From NCBI GenBank assembly GCA_947243795.1, contig OX365942.1:310001-374000 (forward strand): a stretch of 64,000 nt of DNA. Direction: 5' to 3'. Each line of letters begins with the position of its first letter. The stretch's first letter is position 1. The notes below the pieces were generated by a model. That model had not been told where the DNA came from, ran no database searches, and worked only from the letters and a program-made list of their open reading frames with translations. The stretch is from Saccharomyces uvarum. Its lineage: Eukaryota; Ascomycota; Saccharomycetes; Saccharomycetales; Saccharomycetaceae. Shown here one piece after another: positions 28,162 to 38,303 of this stretch. Position numbers and translations under genes: made by a program.

Positions 28162-28523
28162 ATCTTCTTTGAAAAGAGAGAAAAAAAAAAGTTTATTAAT
28201 ATATACTTTCAATACAAAGAAGATACGTATTTCTATAGAAAAGAAATGTCATTTTGCTTGCTATTTTTTCACATGTTAAAATAGTTCCACCAGAAAAACA
28301 TGGTGTGGACCCAAGTTTCATACCACTAAGCCAGTTACCACATTCAAATTCGAAAGAATGTTTGATCATAAAAGCTTGGCAAAAGAGACTTCTTTAAGTC
28401 ACCTAAATAATTATATAACTACACGGATTTCATAAACATAATTGCATGGGCTCTACTGTTCAGTTTCAATAATTCTGGAAAATGAATATATAAAAAAGCA
28501 GAATGTGTGTAACGTTAATCGAG
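28162..28523. other. MIP6/YSC84 convergent 3' region
   Basis: 360 bp of AT-rich DNA between two converging genes, with an A-rich run right after the MIP6 stop. No further feature seen. Confidence 0.5.
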
Positions 28524-30062
28524 TCAAGAAATTCGAACATAATTTGCAGGAAAGATACCTTCTTTGCCATTAACCCTTCCCGTCCACCAATCATTCTGGG
28601 AATCTGATTTCTTCAAGATGGTTATAACGTCACCTTTCTTCAAACCTAAATCGCCGAACTGCTCTCCTGCAAAGTTATAGAGAGCAACAGCTGTTTGGGT
28701 TGACGAATGAATAGATGTGGGCGACTTGGCTCTAGAATGCTTCTCATCAATCTCAGTTTTAGCCATTTTATGCGATAAATTATCAGCATCGCTATCGCCG
28801 TTGGAAAAGGCTTGACCATGTCCTTGGCTATAGCCTCTTTCTTTACCATAGCTACGTGTATTTCCTCGAGCGTTGTCATAATCTTTACTGGCATATCTAG
28901 AATCTCTGTCATACACATCATCCTCCCATCGAGTATTCGTGCGCGGCTTAGTGCCCCTGTCTACTTGTGGACCTCTGTTGTGGCTAGCATTCCTATCGGG
29001 AGATCTTCCGTAATCATAGTCGTCATCGGCACTGTCAGATTCGCCATCATAATCCCGATCTTCATAACGACTGCGAGATCCTTGTGACATTCCTCTTCTT
29101 GATGATTTTGTGTTTGGGCGTGTTGAGGATTCATCAGTAGAATCAAAGGAGTCTGGAATGTCATTATAGTAACGGCTATTGTTATCGCTGTTTAGGTCGT
29201 CATCATAAAATTCATCGCCATCATCATTATGACCGGGACCTGTAAAGTTAAACGCTCTTGATTCTAGAATATGAAGCAATGGATCTGCTGCTGGCGGAAC
29301 CCTTACCTTACCTGTCAAAATCATCTTTGAAGTACAATTATCGCCATAAAACTTTCTATTAGCTTCCCTTCTTTCCAAGATGGCTGAACCTTCCACAGAG
29401 ACACCTGCAAATAACCCTTTGCTCTTGGAATAAGCAAAAACAGCTGAGACACCCCCTGTAGATGCAGATGCTGCTGCTTCCGCACTTCTACCAAGAGGAC
29501 CCGCGGAAACTGATATATTGCCACCCAGAGTGATCGTACCGAATTCAGAAAACGACCTCACAGCTTCCTCAGAATTCAAAATAAAGACAAAATCAGTCAG
29601 TTCAACACCGACCATACCACCGGCACCGGCACCCGCCATAGCAATAGCGGAAGGAGCGGACCACGAACCATCTTTCAGTCTGGCCACAATCACACCCGAA
29701 CCAGCTCTTCCTGAAAATAAGAAACCTGCCTTCAAAACCGTAATAATGGCTAGACCTTTGGCTTTTTTTAGCACATACGGTGGAATGACCTGATCTGCCC
29801 CAAACACTTGATTTGGTTTCACAAAACTTCTTAAAACGTTTGCAGCTTTTCTGTAGAAATAATCAAAATAAATCAAATATAAATAACCGTTAGTATTTTG
29901 TTCATTGTGATGGATGTTTTATCAACAACGAGAACAGAATAGAAAACTGTAGGATGATTACCTGTGTTTCTTGGGCGAAAAGGGGATCGATTGAAGGGGA
30001 ATGAATTTGACATACTTAGTCTCGCTCTTTAAGCTTCGTGGGATAGGATTATTGAAACCCAT
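28524..30062 (-). CDS. YSC84: Actin-binding SYLF/SH3 protein Ysc84 (two exons)
   Basis: Ysc84 bundles actin and promotes Las17-dependent assembly at endocytic patches. Exon 1 is 30016-30062 (47 nt; ATG at 30060-30062) and encodes MGFNNPIPRSLKSET plus two bases. Exon 2 is 28524-29850. Splicing gives 457 residues (S. cerevisiae Ysc84, YHR016C, has 468). The SYLF lipid/actin domain covers about residues 15-215 (SFVKPNQVFGADQVIP, GVIVARLKDGSWSAPSA). A long acidic, Arg/Tyr/Asp-rich linker follows. An SH3 domain ends the protein (TAVALYNFAGEQFGDL, WWTGRVNGKEGIFPANY). Reading exon 2 upstream without splicing gives a false N-terminus. Confidence 0.95.
29851..30015 (-). other. YSC84 spliceosomal intron (165 bp)
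   Basis: 5' splice site GTATGT starts at 30015. Branch point TACTAAC is at 29895-29889 on the minus strand. The 3' site CTACAG ends at 29851. The intron splits the AAA codon for Lys16 after its second base. The N-terminus restored by splicing matches the S. cerevisiae protein. Confidence 0.93.
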
Positions 30063-30291
30063 TTTTGATGCTGTTTAACGCTGACTTGAGCTATTTTGGC
30101 TATCTCTTACTATATAATATGAGTTCAGATCTGTTTGAAATCTCATATTAAACAGGGTCTAGTTAGGGGGAGAACTCTAATTCCTTCGGGGCCGTGTTTG
30201 GTCATTATCGGAGTACGAAAAGTTGGCGACAAGCCAGCATAGAATATGATATTTAAACAAAAAGCCAAGAACATAAAGACTAACAAAAACA

Positions 30292-31467
30292 ATGTGGTCT
30301 GGCGGGAAAGACATAGTGGATCAGATATTTGATACTGGGTATTGGGTGGTTTCGAAGAGTATCAATTTGGGCGATGAGATCAGGAATCATGTCGAAAGAT
30401 CTATAGAATCCATTAATGAAAAGATTTCCAACGGAAAGGCTCCCCCCGTGCAGGAAAGCAATTTCAGCACTAGCAGGCAGGATTTATCTAGAAAATTGAA
30501 AATTGGGTTTCAGGATCATTGGAAGCTTGGGTTGGGCATTTCTGCCACTTCCCTTTGCCTTTACCTTGGATATCGGACCTTTCTAAAACTACCACCTCAT
30601 CTACCTGAGGCAGAATCTAAAGTTGTGTTGATATTTGGGGACATGAATGATCCTATCGCAAGAAATCAAGTGATGGATTTATATCGCAGAAGGTTTATAG
30701 TGTACGTTTGCACAGAGAATGCCGATGTTTATAAGAAGCATGAAGAAGATCAGGATTTTGTGTATTACATTGATCCTACTTGTGAAAAAGACTTCGAAGC
30801 CTTTTATCTTGACATGCCAAGGCTGGCGTCCATACTGTTCATGCCAAGGTTATCATATCATCCATCCGGGATAATATCATGTGACTCATTAGAGTCTGAA
30901 ATCCATTCAAGCATTTTTGTGTATTATCAAGCATTATTAACCGTTATGCCACATTTGAAGAAGAAGAAGACACAACTGATCCTATTTGACCCGTCCTTAA
31001 CTTCGGAACTAAACTTGACTCATCATAGTACTGAAATTATAACATCTGGAATAATCAACTCTCTATTCAAGATTTTCCAGAGACATCATAGATTAAGTGT
31101 TTCTCTGATCAAGCTTGGTATTCTACAAATCGGGTCTCAGCCGTCGAACTATAAATTCCTGAACACGCCCGGTTCAGATATACACAAGGCCCTACATTAC
31201 CCCGTATACAAAATAATAATGGGCGCCAGTGGATATAAAGCAAGACCATTTTTAAATTGGCTTACGACTTTGGGCGGATGGAATACTGTTTACCATTGCG
31301 GTCGTTTTAGTTATTTGGTCTCATGGCCGTTTGCCTCCTTCATCTTTAACCATCAAACAAATTTTTCCTTCAAGCATCTCATAAAACGGTTGGCCAGCGT
31401 ATGCCGTCATATCATCTCCATTTTCCCCACACCACAGTCAAAACCATCTGAAGAACGTCTAAAGTAG
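30292..31467 (+). CDS. YSC83: Mitochondrial protein Ysc83 of unknown function
   Basis: A 391-residue protein matching S. cerevisiae Ysc83 (YHR017W, 385 residues), found in mitochondria and induced in meiosis; its function is unknown. The N-terminal 75 residues are mixed charge. One likely membrane segment follows at about 80-100 (LGLGISATSLCLYLGYRTFL). A globular part begins at about 110 (VVLIFGDMNDPIARNQVMDL) and looks like a Rossmann-type nucleotide fold of the short-chain dehydrogenase kind; this is inference, and no catalytic YxxxK is clear. It is divergent from YSC84 and converges on ARG4. Confidence 0.9.
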   Translation: MWSGGKDIVDQIFDTGYWVVSKSINLGDEIRNHVERSIESINEKISNGKAPPVQESNFSTSRQDLSRKLKIGFQDHWKLGLGISATSLCLYLGYRTFLKLPPHLPEAESKVVLIFGDMNDPIARNQVMDLYRRRFIVYVCTENADVYKKHEEDQDFVYYIDPTCEKDFEAFYLDMPRLASILFMPRLSYHPSGIISCDSLESEIHSSIFVYYQALLTVMPHLKKKKTQLILFDPSLTSELNLTHHSTEIITSGIINSLFKIFQRHHRLSVSLIKLGILQIGSQPSNYKFLNTPGSDIHKALHYPVYKIIMGASGYKARPFLNWLTTLGGWNTVYHCGRFSYLVSWPFASFIFNHQTNFSFKHLIKRLASVCRHIISIFPTPQSKPSEERLK

Positions 31468-31614
31468 ATATTACTTTCATATATCTATATATTTATAAAT
31501 AACACAATCTGGAAACGTAACGATAACACGAGAAAACCATTTATCGAAAGAAGATGGATGATGCACTAGAAGCTTGTGACATGCTTACACACTTTCTTAT
31601 AAAGTTACGATAGC

Positions 31615-33006
31615 TTATTGTAATTGAGATTTCAAGTTATTCAACTGTTTAAGAATAGCAGATTTGGCTGTGCCACCAGTAGCATCTCTTCTTTCAACAC
31701 TTTGTTCGAAGTTAAAGGTTTCGAAAAGATCTTCAGCAAATCTTGGATCGATCTTTTTGTATTGTTCTAAAGTCAATTTGTCAATACCACTTAGACCCAA
31801 TCTTTCAGCGGTAGCAACACATTCACCAGAAATGTGATGGGTCTCTCTGAATGGAACACCCTTTCTGACCAAGTAATCAGCCAAGTCAGTAGCCAACATA
31901 TCCATTGTCAAAGCGGCTTCCATCTTACCCTTGTTGACTGTCAATGTAGAAATAACACCTGTAGCAATCAACATGGAATGTTCTACAGTGGTCAAACAAT
32001 CAAACAGAGGTTCCTTGTCTTCTTGCATGTCTTTATCGTAAGTAGATGGGATACCCTTCAAACTCATTAAGAACCCTGTTAGGTCACCAAAGACTCTACC
32101 GGACTTACCTCTCAACAATTCTAAGGAGTCGGCATTTTTCTTTTGGGGCATTAACGAGGAACCTGTTGAGTAAGCATCGCTTAACTGTATGAAACCGAAT
32201 TCAGCCGTGCAGTATATGATCAAATCTTCAGCAAAACGGGAAATATGGTTCATGAACAAGGTCCCCCAAAACATCAATTCCACGATGAAATCTCTGTCAG
32301 AAACCGCAACCAATGAGTTACCAATGACACTATTGAAACCTAAGCCTTCAGCCAAAAATTCTCTGTCGATACCGTAAGGATGGCCCGCAAGAGCGCCTGC
32401 ACCCAATGGTGATTGGTTCAATCTATGTAATATCTGAACCAGTCTTTTGTAGTCTTCCGTAAAGTAGGTAGCATAAGAACTCAACCAGTGAGACCATCTA
32501 ATAGGTTGGGCTCTCTGTAAATGTGTGTAGCCTGGCATCAGGATATCCATTTCGCCTTCTGCCCTCTTGACCAGAACATCGACCAAGCCCTTCATAGCTG
32601 GGAAGAGACTGTCATTGACGACGTCACGGCAGTAGATTCTCAAATCGGTAACGACTTGGTCGTTACGCGACCTACCAGTATGGACTTTACCAGCAATATC
32701 ACGGCCAATGAGTTCACCAAGACGTCTTTCGTTAGCAGTATGGATGTCCTCATCGTTTGCATGACGGACAAATTTGTCAGCTTCCCATTCCTTCTTGATT
32801 TCAGCCAACCCTTCATGGATCTTGGCCAGCTCTGTCTCTGTTAGAAGCCCCAATTTCTGCAAGCCCGCAGTGTATACCTTGGTACCTTCCAGATCGGCCT
32901 TGTACATCTTGTAATCGTATGGAAGAGATGCGTTGTAAAGATGCATCAAAGGGTCAGTTTCCCCAGTGAATCTCCCACCCCATAGTTTTTGAGTACCGTC
33001 AGACAT
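31615..33006 (-). CDS. ARG4: Argininosuccinate lyase Arg4
   Basis: Cytosolic enzyme that splits argininosuccinate into arginine and fumarate, the last step of arginine synthesis. It has 463 residues, equal to S. cerevisiae Arg4 (YHR018C). The superfamily signature [10 protein letters not shown] is present, with the catalytic serine in that loop. HTGRSRNDQ and TGYTHLQ-like ([11 protein letters not shown]) substrate motifs are also intact. The ATG at 33004-33006 gives the known N-terminus [13 protein letters not shown]; a longer in-frame extension upstream starts without ATG and is rejected. It is in tandem with DED81. A Gcn4 site lies about 180 bp upstream. Confidence 0.98.
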   Translation of the reverse strand: MSDGTQKLWGGRFTGETDPLMHLYNASLPYDYKMYKADLEGTKVYTAGLQKLGLLTETELAKIHEGLAEIKKEWEADKFVRHANDEDIHTANERRLGELIGRDIAGKVHTGRSRNDQVVTDLRIYCRDVVNDSLFPAMKGLVDVLVKRAEGEMDILMPGYTHLQRAQPIRWSHWLSSYATYFTEDYKRLVQILHRLNQSPLGAGALAGHPYGIDREFLAEGLGFNSVIGNSLVAVSDRDFIVELMFWGTLFMNHISRFAEDLIIYCTAEFGFIQLSDAYSTGSSLMPQKKNADSLELLRGKSGRVFGDLTGFLMSLKGIPSTYDKDMQEDKEPLFDCLTTVEHSMLIATGVISTLTVNKGKMEAALTMDMLATDLADYLVRKGVPFRETHHISGECVATAERLGLSGIDKLTLEQYKKIDPRFAEDLFETFNFEQSVERRDATGGTAKSAILKQLNNLKSQLQ

Positions 33007-33492
33007 GTTTACTGTTATTGGAATTGTATGAATATCTGCTCTTGAACCTTTCAATTGCTGATGCCTTCTTCTGGTTTGAAAGGAACTGTATTTTCACTCA
33101 ACTCCCACAGTACCCTTAGCCTGTGTTTTTATACAATCCTTCCTTTTTTCCACAACCATCAAGTCGCGTTAAGTTACCCAAAAAAGTGACTCATTCCTGC
33201 TACTAACCTTGGTTGTTGAGACTCTGAAAAAAGAGTAACTATTACAGAGCATGAAAAAAAACACGATAAGAAAGAAAGGCGTATTAGCTTGCAAATGATG
33301 GGGCGGTGAGATAGGAAAGTTTCAGGTTGCCGTTAACGGAAACACGGAAATTTGAGACTGTTAACGGCAATCGGCGTTGCTGCAAAGCCAGTTGTTGCAT
33401 GGGTCAAAGAATACTTAGAGGGGGGAAAGTAAATATTAATCGGTATATACGTATATGTATGTGGAGCGCACATGTGATGTTCAGCGACGTGG
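33007..33492. promoter_or_regulatory. ARG4 promoter / DED81 3' region
   Basis: 486 bp between the two tandem genes. It contains a perfect Gcn4 site, A-rich tracts near 33250 and a GC-rich patch near 33330-33375. In S. cerevisiae the matching interval is a classic meiotic double-strand-break hotspot; that property is known for that species and only inferred here. Confidence 0.6.
33187..33193 (+). promoter_or_regulatory. Gcn4 site of the ARG4 promoter
   Basis: TGACTCA, the optimal Gcn4 half-palindrome pair, lies 181 bp upstream of the ARG4 ATG. ARG4 is a known target of general amino-acid control. Confidence 0.8.
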
Positions 33493-35157
33493 TTATGGTC
33501 TACATCTACCGCTGAAACGTGGGTACAAGGAGCAGTCTCTGACGGTGAATCTGTCACATAACCAGGCCAAGATACGTTCGGTACCGAGACCGTAGCCACC
33601 GTGTGGACAGGTACCGTATTTTCTTTGGTCGATAAACCAGTAGTAGGCGTCGGTGTCGATGCCTTCACGGTTGAAGCCGGCCATTAGTTCGTCAGTGTCA
33701 TCGATTCTCATGGAACCACCGGTGATCTCACCGACGGTGGGCATTAGGACGTCGACGGACTCGGTGACGCGAGGGTCGTCAGAGCAACGCTTCATGTAGA
33801 AGGACTTGATTTCCACTGGGAATCTTGTCAGCAAGATTGGGACACCGATGGTGTCGGTCATCTTTCTCTCGGCAGCCTCGGCGATGTCGTCACCAAACTG
33901 GAAGTCTTGGTCCTCTTCGTTCTTGATGCCGTGCTCTTGCAACCAAGTGATGGCGTCCTTGTATTGTAGTCTCATGAAAGGGGCCTTTGGAGCTTGGAAG
34001 TCAGGGTTCAACTGCTTCACCAGTGGGCCGGCGATTGGATCGTCCAAAACGTATTGGACGGTTTTGACAATCACGGTTTCGATGTGGTGTAATAGGTCTT
34101 CGAAAGTCAAGAAAGCTAGTTCGGCTTCGATGTGAGTGTATTCGGACAGATGTCTTCTTGTGTGGGACTTTTCAGCTCTGAAGGATTCTTGGATACTGTA
34201 AACGTCACCTAGGGCGGGCAAACAGGTTTCCAAGTATAATTGGGAACTTTGGGTCAAATACGCCTGTTCGCCGTAATAGTCCATCTTGAACAAAGTGGAA
34301 CCACCTTCGACTTGGGTTTGTACCATGCATGGTGGGGTTACTTCGGTTAAATTTTCTTCATCGTAGACACGTCTGACACTTTTCAATAGAGCAGCACGAA
34401 CTTTCATAACTGCAGATAAAGCGTCACCTCTTAGCGCCAAATGACGTTGGTCCAATAGCAAAGAGGGGTCGGCGCCCTCTGCGATCTTGTTGGTGAAAGA
34501 GTCCTCGCCACCGGGGGCCAAGCCTACGACTTCGTAGTAATCGACGTCCAACTCGACACCACCTGGAGCAGTCTTACCTTCGGGCAACTTGGCCACGCTA
34601 CCGTACAGAGTAACGGTGGATTCCAAAGTCAAATCTAGAGTTTGTTGAGCCAGGGCCAAGTCACCGGACAAAACACATTGGATGAACCCGGAACCGTCTC
34701 TTAGGACGACGAAGATGACCTTTTTGTTGGAACGCAATCTATGGACCCAACCGGAGATCTTGACTCTTTGCCCAACCTTGGCGTAAGATTCGCAGATCTT
34801 AGCCTTGGTGGCAGCTGGTAGGGACTCGTCCTCCTTGATGGTGATCTTCAAGGCAGACAACTGCTTGGCAGCGTTTTCGGCATCCTTCTGCTGTTTCTTT
34901 AACTCTTGTTCCTTTTGCTTAACAGCCTTTTTCTTTAAACCTTCACAACCCTTACGAGCCTTCTTTAAAGCAGAGGCACTGATTTCCTGGAACTCGTTGT
35001 CTTCGGCCTTGAACACAAACAACTTGGGTTCGGTGGCATCACTCTTCTGTTGGGATGCAAACAGGGCATATGCTGGGGTCTTGAAAGGTTGGTCTTGAGA
35101 ACCGGCCGTGGTCAATTCGTCCACACCGGCAGCCTCCTTAACGTACAAAGATGACAT
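33493..35157 (-). CDS. DED81: Cytosolic asparaginyl-tRNA synthetase Ded81
   Basis: Charges tRNA-Asn with asparagine. It has 554 residues, like S. cerevisiae Ded81 (YHR019C). A lysine-rich, helical N-terminal extension (about 60-110) precedes an OB-fold anticodon-binding domain (VKISGWVHRLRSNKKVIFVVLRDG) and then a class II catalytic domain. Motif 2 is the FRAEKSHTRRHLSEYTHIEAE block; motif 3 is GYGLGTERILAWLC near the end. The ATG at 35155-35157 gives the N-terminus MSSLYVKEAAGVDEL; an upstream in-frame extension of 18 codons lacks ATG and is rejected. It is divergent from the prolyl-tRNA synthetase gene. Confidence 0.97.
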   Translation of the reverse strand: MSSLYVKEAAGVDELTTAGSQDQPFKTPAYALFASQQKSDATEPKLFVFKAEDNEFQEISASALKKARKGCEGLKKKAVKQKEQELKKQQKDAENAAKQLSALKITIKEDESLPAATKAKICESYAKVGQRVKISGWVHRLRSNKKVIFVVLRDGSGFIQCVLSGDLALAQQTLDLTLESTVTLYGSVAKLPEGKTAPGGVELDVDYYEVVGLAPGGEDSFTNKIAEGADPSLLLDQRHLALRGDALSAVMKVRAALLKSVRRVYDEENLTEVTPPCMVQTQVEGGSTLFKMDYYGEQAYLTQSSQLYLETCLPALGDVYSIQESFRAEKSHTRRHLSEYTHIEAELAFLTFEDLLHHIETVIVKTVQYVLDDPIAGPLVKQLNPDFQAPKAPFMRLQYKDAITWLQEHGIKNEEDQDFQFGDDIAEAAERKMTDTIGVPILLTRFPVEIKSFYMKRCSDDPRVTESVDVLMPTVGEITGGSMRIDDTDELMAGFNREGIDTDAYYWFIDQRKYGTCPHGGYGLGTERILAWLCDRFTVRDCSLYPRFSGRCRP

Positions 35158-35600
35158 GGTGAAAAAATCAAATGGGGAGATATCTGTCTGCTTGCCTGGG
35201 AGCCCGAGCAATGGTCAGCATAGACCGCTGACCCAGGCCACACACACGCATCTTCTTATACCACTCGATCGTCCTCGATGGTTGGATCAGTCATATTGTC
35301 CAAGCTGCCAGGGCCTTGGTCACTGCGCACGATGGAAAATTTTTCACTTTTTTGCGTCCGCCCAGGACCCGCGCGATTGCTTTTGGAAAAGTGAAAAATT
35401 GGATAAGCGATGCTTGTTTCTTGACTCAGCGGGCGTTGGCTTCCGAGTGGCAGCGTGTGTTGTGTTGTGCTGCGCTGGTGCTGGCGGTCTAGACAGCATT
35501 TCCCACAAGAGAGTGAAGAGCTCAGTGTACACTCGTGCGTCTACACATTCACGGATACACGAAGCAACACAATACAGAAAACAGTAGAAGAATACACACA
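35158..35600. promoter_or_regulatory. Shared promoter of two tRNA synthetase genes
   Basis: 443 bp between divergent DED81 and YHR020W. It contains a Gcn4 site and an inverted pair GTGAAAAATT / AATTTTTCAC near 35390 and 35337. Being shared, it could co-regulate asparaginyl- and prolyl-tRNA synthetase. Confidence 0.55.
35422..35428 (+). promoter_or_regulatory. Gcn4 site between DED81 and YHR020W
   Basis: TGACTCA lies about 175 bp before the YHR020W ATG and 265 bp before the DED81 ATG. It matches the Gcn4 consensus exactly. Amino-acid control of both genes is inferred. Confidence 0.6.
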
Positions 35601-37673
35601 ATGCCTGTCTCCGAAGCCTTTGCTAAGTTGTGCGTAACTGAAAAGCCTGCTGCCGAATCTGCTGTTGCAGTGAAGTCCCTGGTCTTCAAGCCAAAGACAC
35701 CAAAATCTGCCACCGCCGTCCCCATCGTTGTGGTGGCCTTGCAGTCCACCACCACTGGCTCTCCATTAATTGCGAGCGCCACTTCTACTAAGGATCCAAG
35801 ATTGGCTCGTGATGATTTGGTCAAGCAAGCCTTCCAATCCGAGTCTGCTAGAGCTTTCATCCTGGGCGATCTGGCTAACGCCACGACCGATTTCCACCTA
35901 CTTATTGACCAAGAGTTGGGTACTGTGGACGGCGACACCGTCTTGCAGCTGAACGATACCACGTTTATGAAGAAGGCTGACATGATGAAGTTTCTAAGCG
36001 ATTTTGAGAAATTCCAGAAGGTAGTTGATTTCTCTCAAGAAGTGGCCAAGGAGGCCGCTACCGAAGGTAAGAAGCAACAGAAGAAGCAGCAACCTTCTAA
36101 GGTTGCTGCTGCTGCTGCTGCTGCCGCAGCAGCAGCCGCTTTGGAAGACGCCAAACTGATCGGCATCACCGTAGACAAAGCTTTGGACTTCCCAGGCTGG
36201 TACCAACAAATCTTGACCAAAGGTGAAATGTTGGACTACTACGATGTTTCTGGTTGTTACATCTTGAGACCTCCCTCTTATTCCATTTGGGAAAGCATCC
36301 AAAGATGGTTTGACGACAGAATCAAGGCCATTGGCGTGCAAAACGCATACTTCCCAATGTTTGTCTCCTCCCGTGTCTTGGAAAAGGAAAAGGATCACGT
36401 TGAAGGTTTTGCTCCGGAGGTCGCCTGGGTCACCAGAGCCGGTTCCTCCGAACTGGAAGAACCAATCGCCATCAGACCAACTTCAGAAACCGTGATGTAC
36501 CCTTACTACGCCAAGTGGATTCAATCCCACAGAGACTTACCTTTGAAACTAAACCAGTGGAATTCTGTCGTTAGATGGGAGTTCAAGCATCCGCAACCCT
36601 TCTTGAGAACCAGAGAATTCTTGTGGCAAGAAGGTCATACTGCTCATTTGACTTCTAAGGACGCTGAAGAGGAAGTCTTGCAAATCTTGGATTTCTATGC
36701 TGGCGTTTACGAAGAGTTGTTAGCCGTTCCTGTTGTAAAGGGTAGAAAGACTGAAAAGGAAAAATTTGCTGGTGGTGATTTTACCACAACCTGTGAAGGT
36801 TATATCCCACAGACCGGCCGTGGTATTCAAGGTGCTACCTCTCATCACTTGGGCCAAAACTTCTCCAAGATGTTCAACTTGTCTGTGGAGAACCCATTAG
36901 GTTCAGACCACCCAAAGATCTTTGCCTACCAAAATTCCTGGGGTCTATCCACCCGTGCCATTGGTGTCATGGTCATGATCCATTCCGACAACAAAGGTCT
37001 GGTTATCCCCCCAAGAGTGTCTCAATACCAATCCGTTGTTATCCCAGTGGGTATCACAAAGAAGACTTCTGAAGAACACCGTAAACACATTCATGAATCT
37101 GCCAGAAGCGTGGAATCTCGCTTAAAGAAAGTCGGTATTAGAGCCTTTGGTGACTATAACGATAACTACACTCCAGGCTGGAAATTCTCTCAATATGAAT
37201 TGAAGGGTACCCCAATCCGTATTGAGTTGGGTCCTAAGGATATTGAAAAGAACCAAGTTGTCGTTGTCCGTAGAAATGACTCCAAGAAATATGTTGTTTC
37301 CCTTGATGACTTGGAAACTCGTATTCCAGAAATCTTGGAAGAGATGCAAGGCGATTTGTACAAAAAGGCTAAGGAACTATTCGACACTCACAGAGTTGTC
37401 ATTAATGAATGGAGAGAATTTGTTCCAGCTTTGAACAAGAAAAACGTTATTTTGGCTCCATGGTGTGGTGTCACAGAATGTGAAGAAGACATCAAAGAAT
37501 CTTCTGCCAAGAGAGACGATGGTGAAGAATTTGAAGAAGATGACAAGGCTCCAAGTATGGGTGCCAAGTCTCTATGTATTCCATTTGACCAACCTACATT
37601 GAGTGATGGTCAAAAGTGTATCAAGTGTGAACGTACTGCCGTCAACTACTGTATGTTTGGTCGTTCTTATTAG
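35601..37673 (+). CDS. YHR020W: Cytosolic prolyl-tRNA synthetase (YHR020W)
   Basis: Charges tRNA-Pro with proline and is essential in S. cerevisiae. It has 690 residues (688 there). An N-terminal domain of about 150 residues is related to the INS/YbaK deacylase fold. A Lys/Gln-rich linker with a 12-alanine run (169-180) joins it to the class II catalytic core: TRAGSSELEEPIAIRPTSE, RWEFKHPQPFLRTREFLWQEGHTAH, and GATSHHLGQNFSKMF. The anticodon-binding domain follows. The eukaryotic-type zinc-binding C-terminus has cysteines at CGVTECEED and CIKCERTAVNYC and ends in FGRSY. The ATG at 35601 is chosen because the frame further upstream has no homology. Confidence 0.97.
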   Translation: MPVSEAFAKLCVTEKPAAESAVAVKSLVFKPKTPKSATAVPIVVVALQSTTTGSPLIASATSTKDPRLARDDLVKQAFQSESARAFILGDLANATTDFHLLIDQELGTVDGDTVLQLNDTTFMKKADMMKFLSDFEKFQKVVDFSQEVAKEAATEGKKQQKKQQPSKVAAAAAAAAAAAALEDAKLIGITVDKALDFPGWYQQILTKGEMLDYYDVSGCYILRPPSYSIWESIQRWFDDRIKAIGVQNAYFPMFVSSRVLEKEKDHVEGFAPEVAWVTRAGSSELEEPIAIRPTSETVMYPYYAKWIQSHRDLPLKLNQWNSVVRWEFKHPQPFLRTREFLWQEGHTAHLTSKDAEEEVLQILDFYAGVYEELLAVPVVKGRKTEKEKFAGGDFTTTCEGYIPQTGRGIQGATSHHLGQNFSKMFNLSVENPLGSDHPKIFAYQNSWGLSTRAIGVMVMIHSDNKGLVIPPRVSQYQSVVIPVGITKKTSEEHRKHIHESARSVESRLKKVGIRAFGDYNDNYTPGWKFSQYELKGTPIRIELGPKDIEKNQVVVVRRNDSKKYVVSLDDLETRIPEILEEMQGDLYKKAKELFDTHRVVINEWREFVPALNKKNVILAPWCGVTECEEDIKESSAKRDDGEEFEEDDKAPSMGAKSLCIPFDQPTLSDGQKCIKCERTAVNYCMFGRSY
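36086..36140 (+). repeat. Hairpin-forming polyalanine linker in YHR020W
   Basis: GCAGCAACCTT (36086-36096) and AAGGTTGCTGC (36099-36109) are a perfect 11-base inverted repeat. The following Ala run is written first with GCT and then with GCA codons (36105-36140), giving a second self-complementary block. Both would fold in mRNA or in single-stranded DNA. Confidence 0.7.
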
Positions 37674-37909
37674 TTGCATACCTCCTCCTATCATATATAG
37701 AATTTTTATTTTGTGCTTTTTGTCTTCTCTAAAAATCAATATTATCATGTCCTAATTAATGCTATCGTAGAAATAAATATATCTTGACCGCCATTAATGT
37801 ATTTTGTGCAGTCTTTGCGTTTAACTATTCATTTAAATCAATTATTATTGTATTGGCCCCAAAGAATAGTTCTAGTTTTTAGAAAAAAGGAATATCAAAA
37901 AAGAAGTTT
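37674..37909. other. YHR020W 3' flank
   Basis: AT-rich 3' DNA between the synthetase stop and the tRNA-Ala gene. Nothing else seen. Confidence 0.5.
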
Positions 37910-37982
37910 TGGACGAGTCCGGAATCGAACCGGAGACCTCTCCCATGCTAAGGGAGCGCGCTACCGACTACGCCACACGCCC
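37910..37982 (-). tRNA. tA(AGC): tRNA-Ala (anticodon AGC)
   Basis: On the minus strand the 73-nt gene starts GGGCGTGTGG and ends GGACTCGTCC plus discriminator A. The anticodon stem-loop CTCCC-TTAGCAT-GGGAG gives anticodon AGC. The T arm has GGTTCGATTCC. The acceptor holds a G-U pair (GGGCGTG/CTCGTCC), including the G3:U70 identity pair expected for alanine. No intron. It lies between YHR020W and RPS27B, as on S. cerevisiae chromosome VIII. Confidence 0.96.
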
Positions 37983-37989
37983 TGATATC

Positions 37990-38303
37990 TGTTGGGATAT
38001 TTTCTCAACGTCATCACTAAGCTAATAATAAATCGTGGAACTAGTGAAATTGTCACCAAATATTTGTGCACATTTAAATTATTCGAAGGTTGACTACATG
38101 AGGCAATTATACAAGATAGGAAATAACACAACGTTTGCCATCAAAATGCATTTTTTGAACTCTTCTGTAATTTTATGTTTTTATGTGCGGATGTAACAAC
38201 TAAAAATTATGGATTTCAAGATGCACAGAAAGTTTGGTGTCAAATTATTAGACCTATAATTATTGGATTCAAACGACAATTAATGTCAATATTGATTGGA
38301 CGG
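37990..38303 (+). mobile_element. Highly decayed delta-type solo LTR fossil
   Basis: Starts TGTTGGGATA just upstream of the tRNA-Ala gene and follows the delta LTR in order: TCAACGTCATCACTAA near the start, TTATGGATTTC near 38207, then TTGGATTCAAACGACAATTA near 38262. Similarity between these blocks is weak. The right end is an estimate. It is solo, broken and old, and more diverged than the delta at 12710. Confidence 0.5.
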
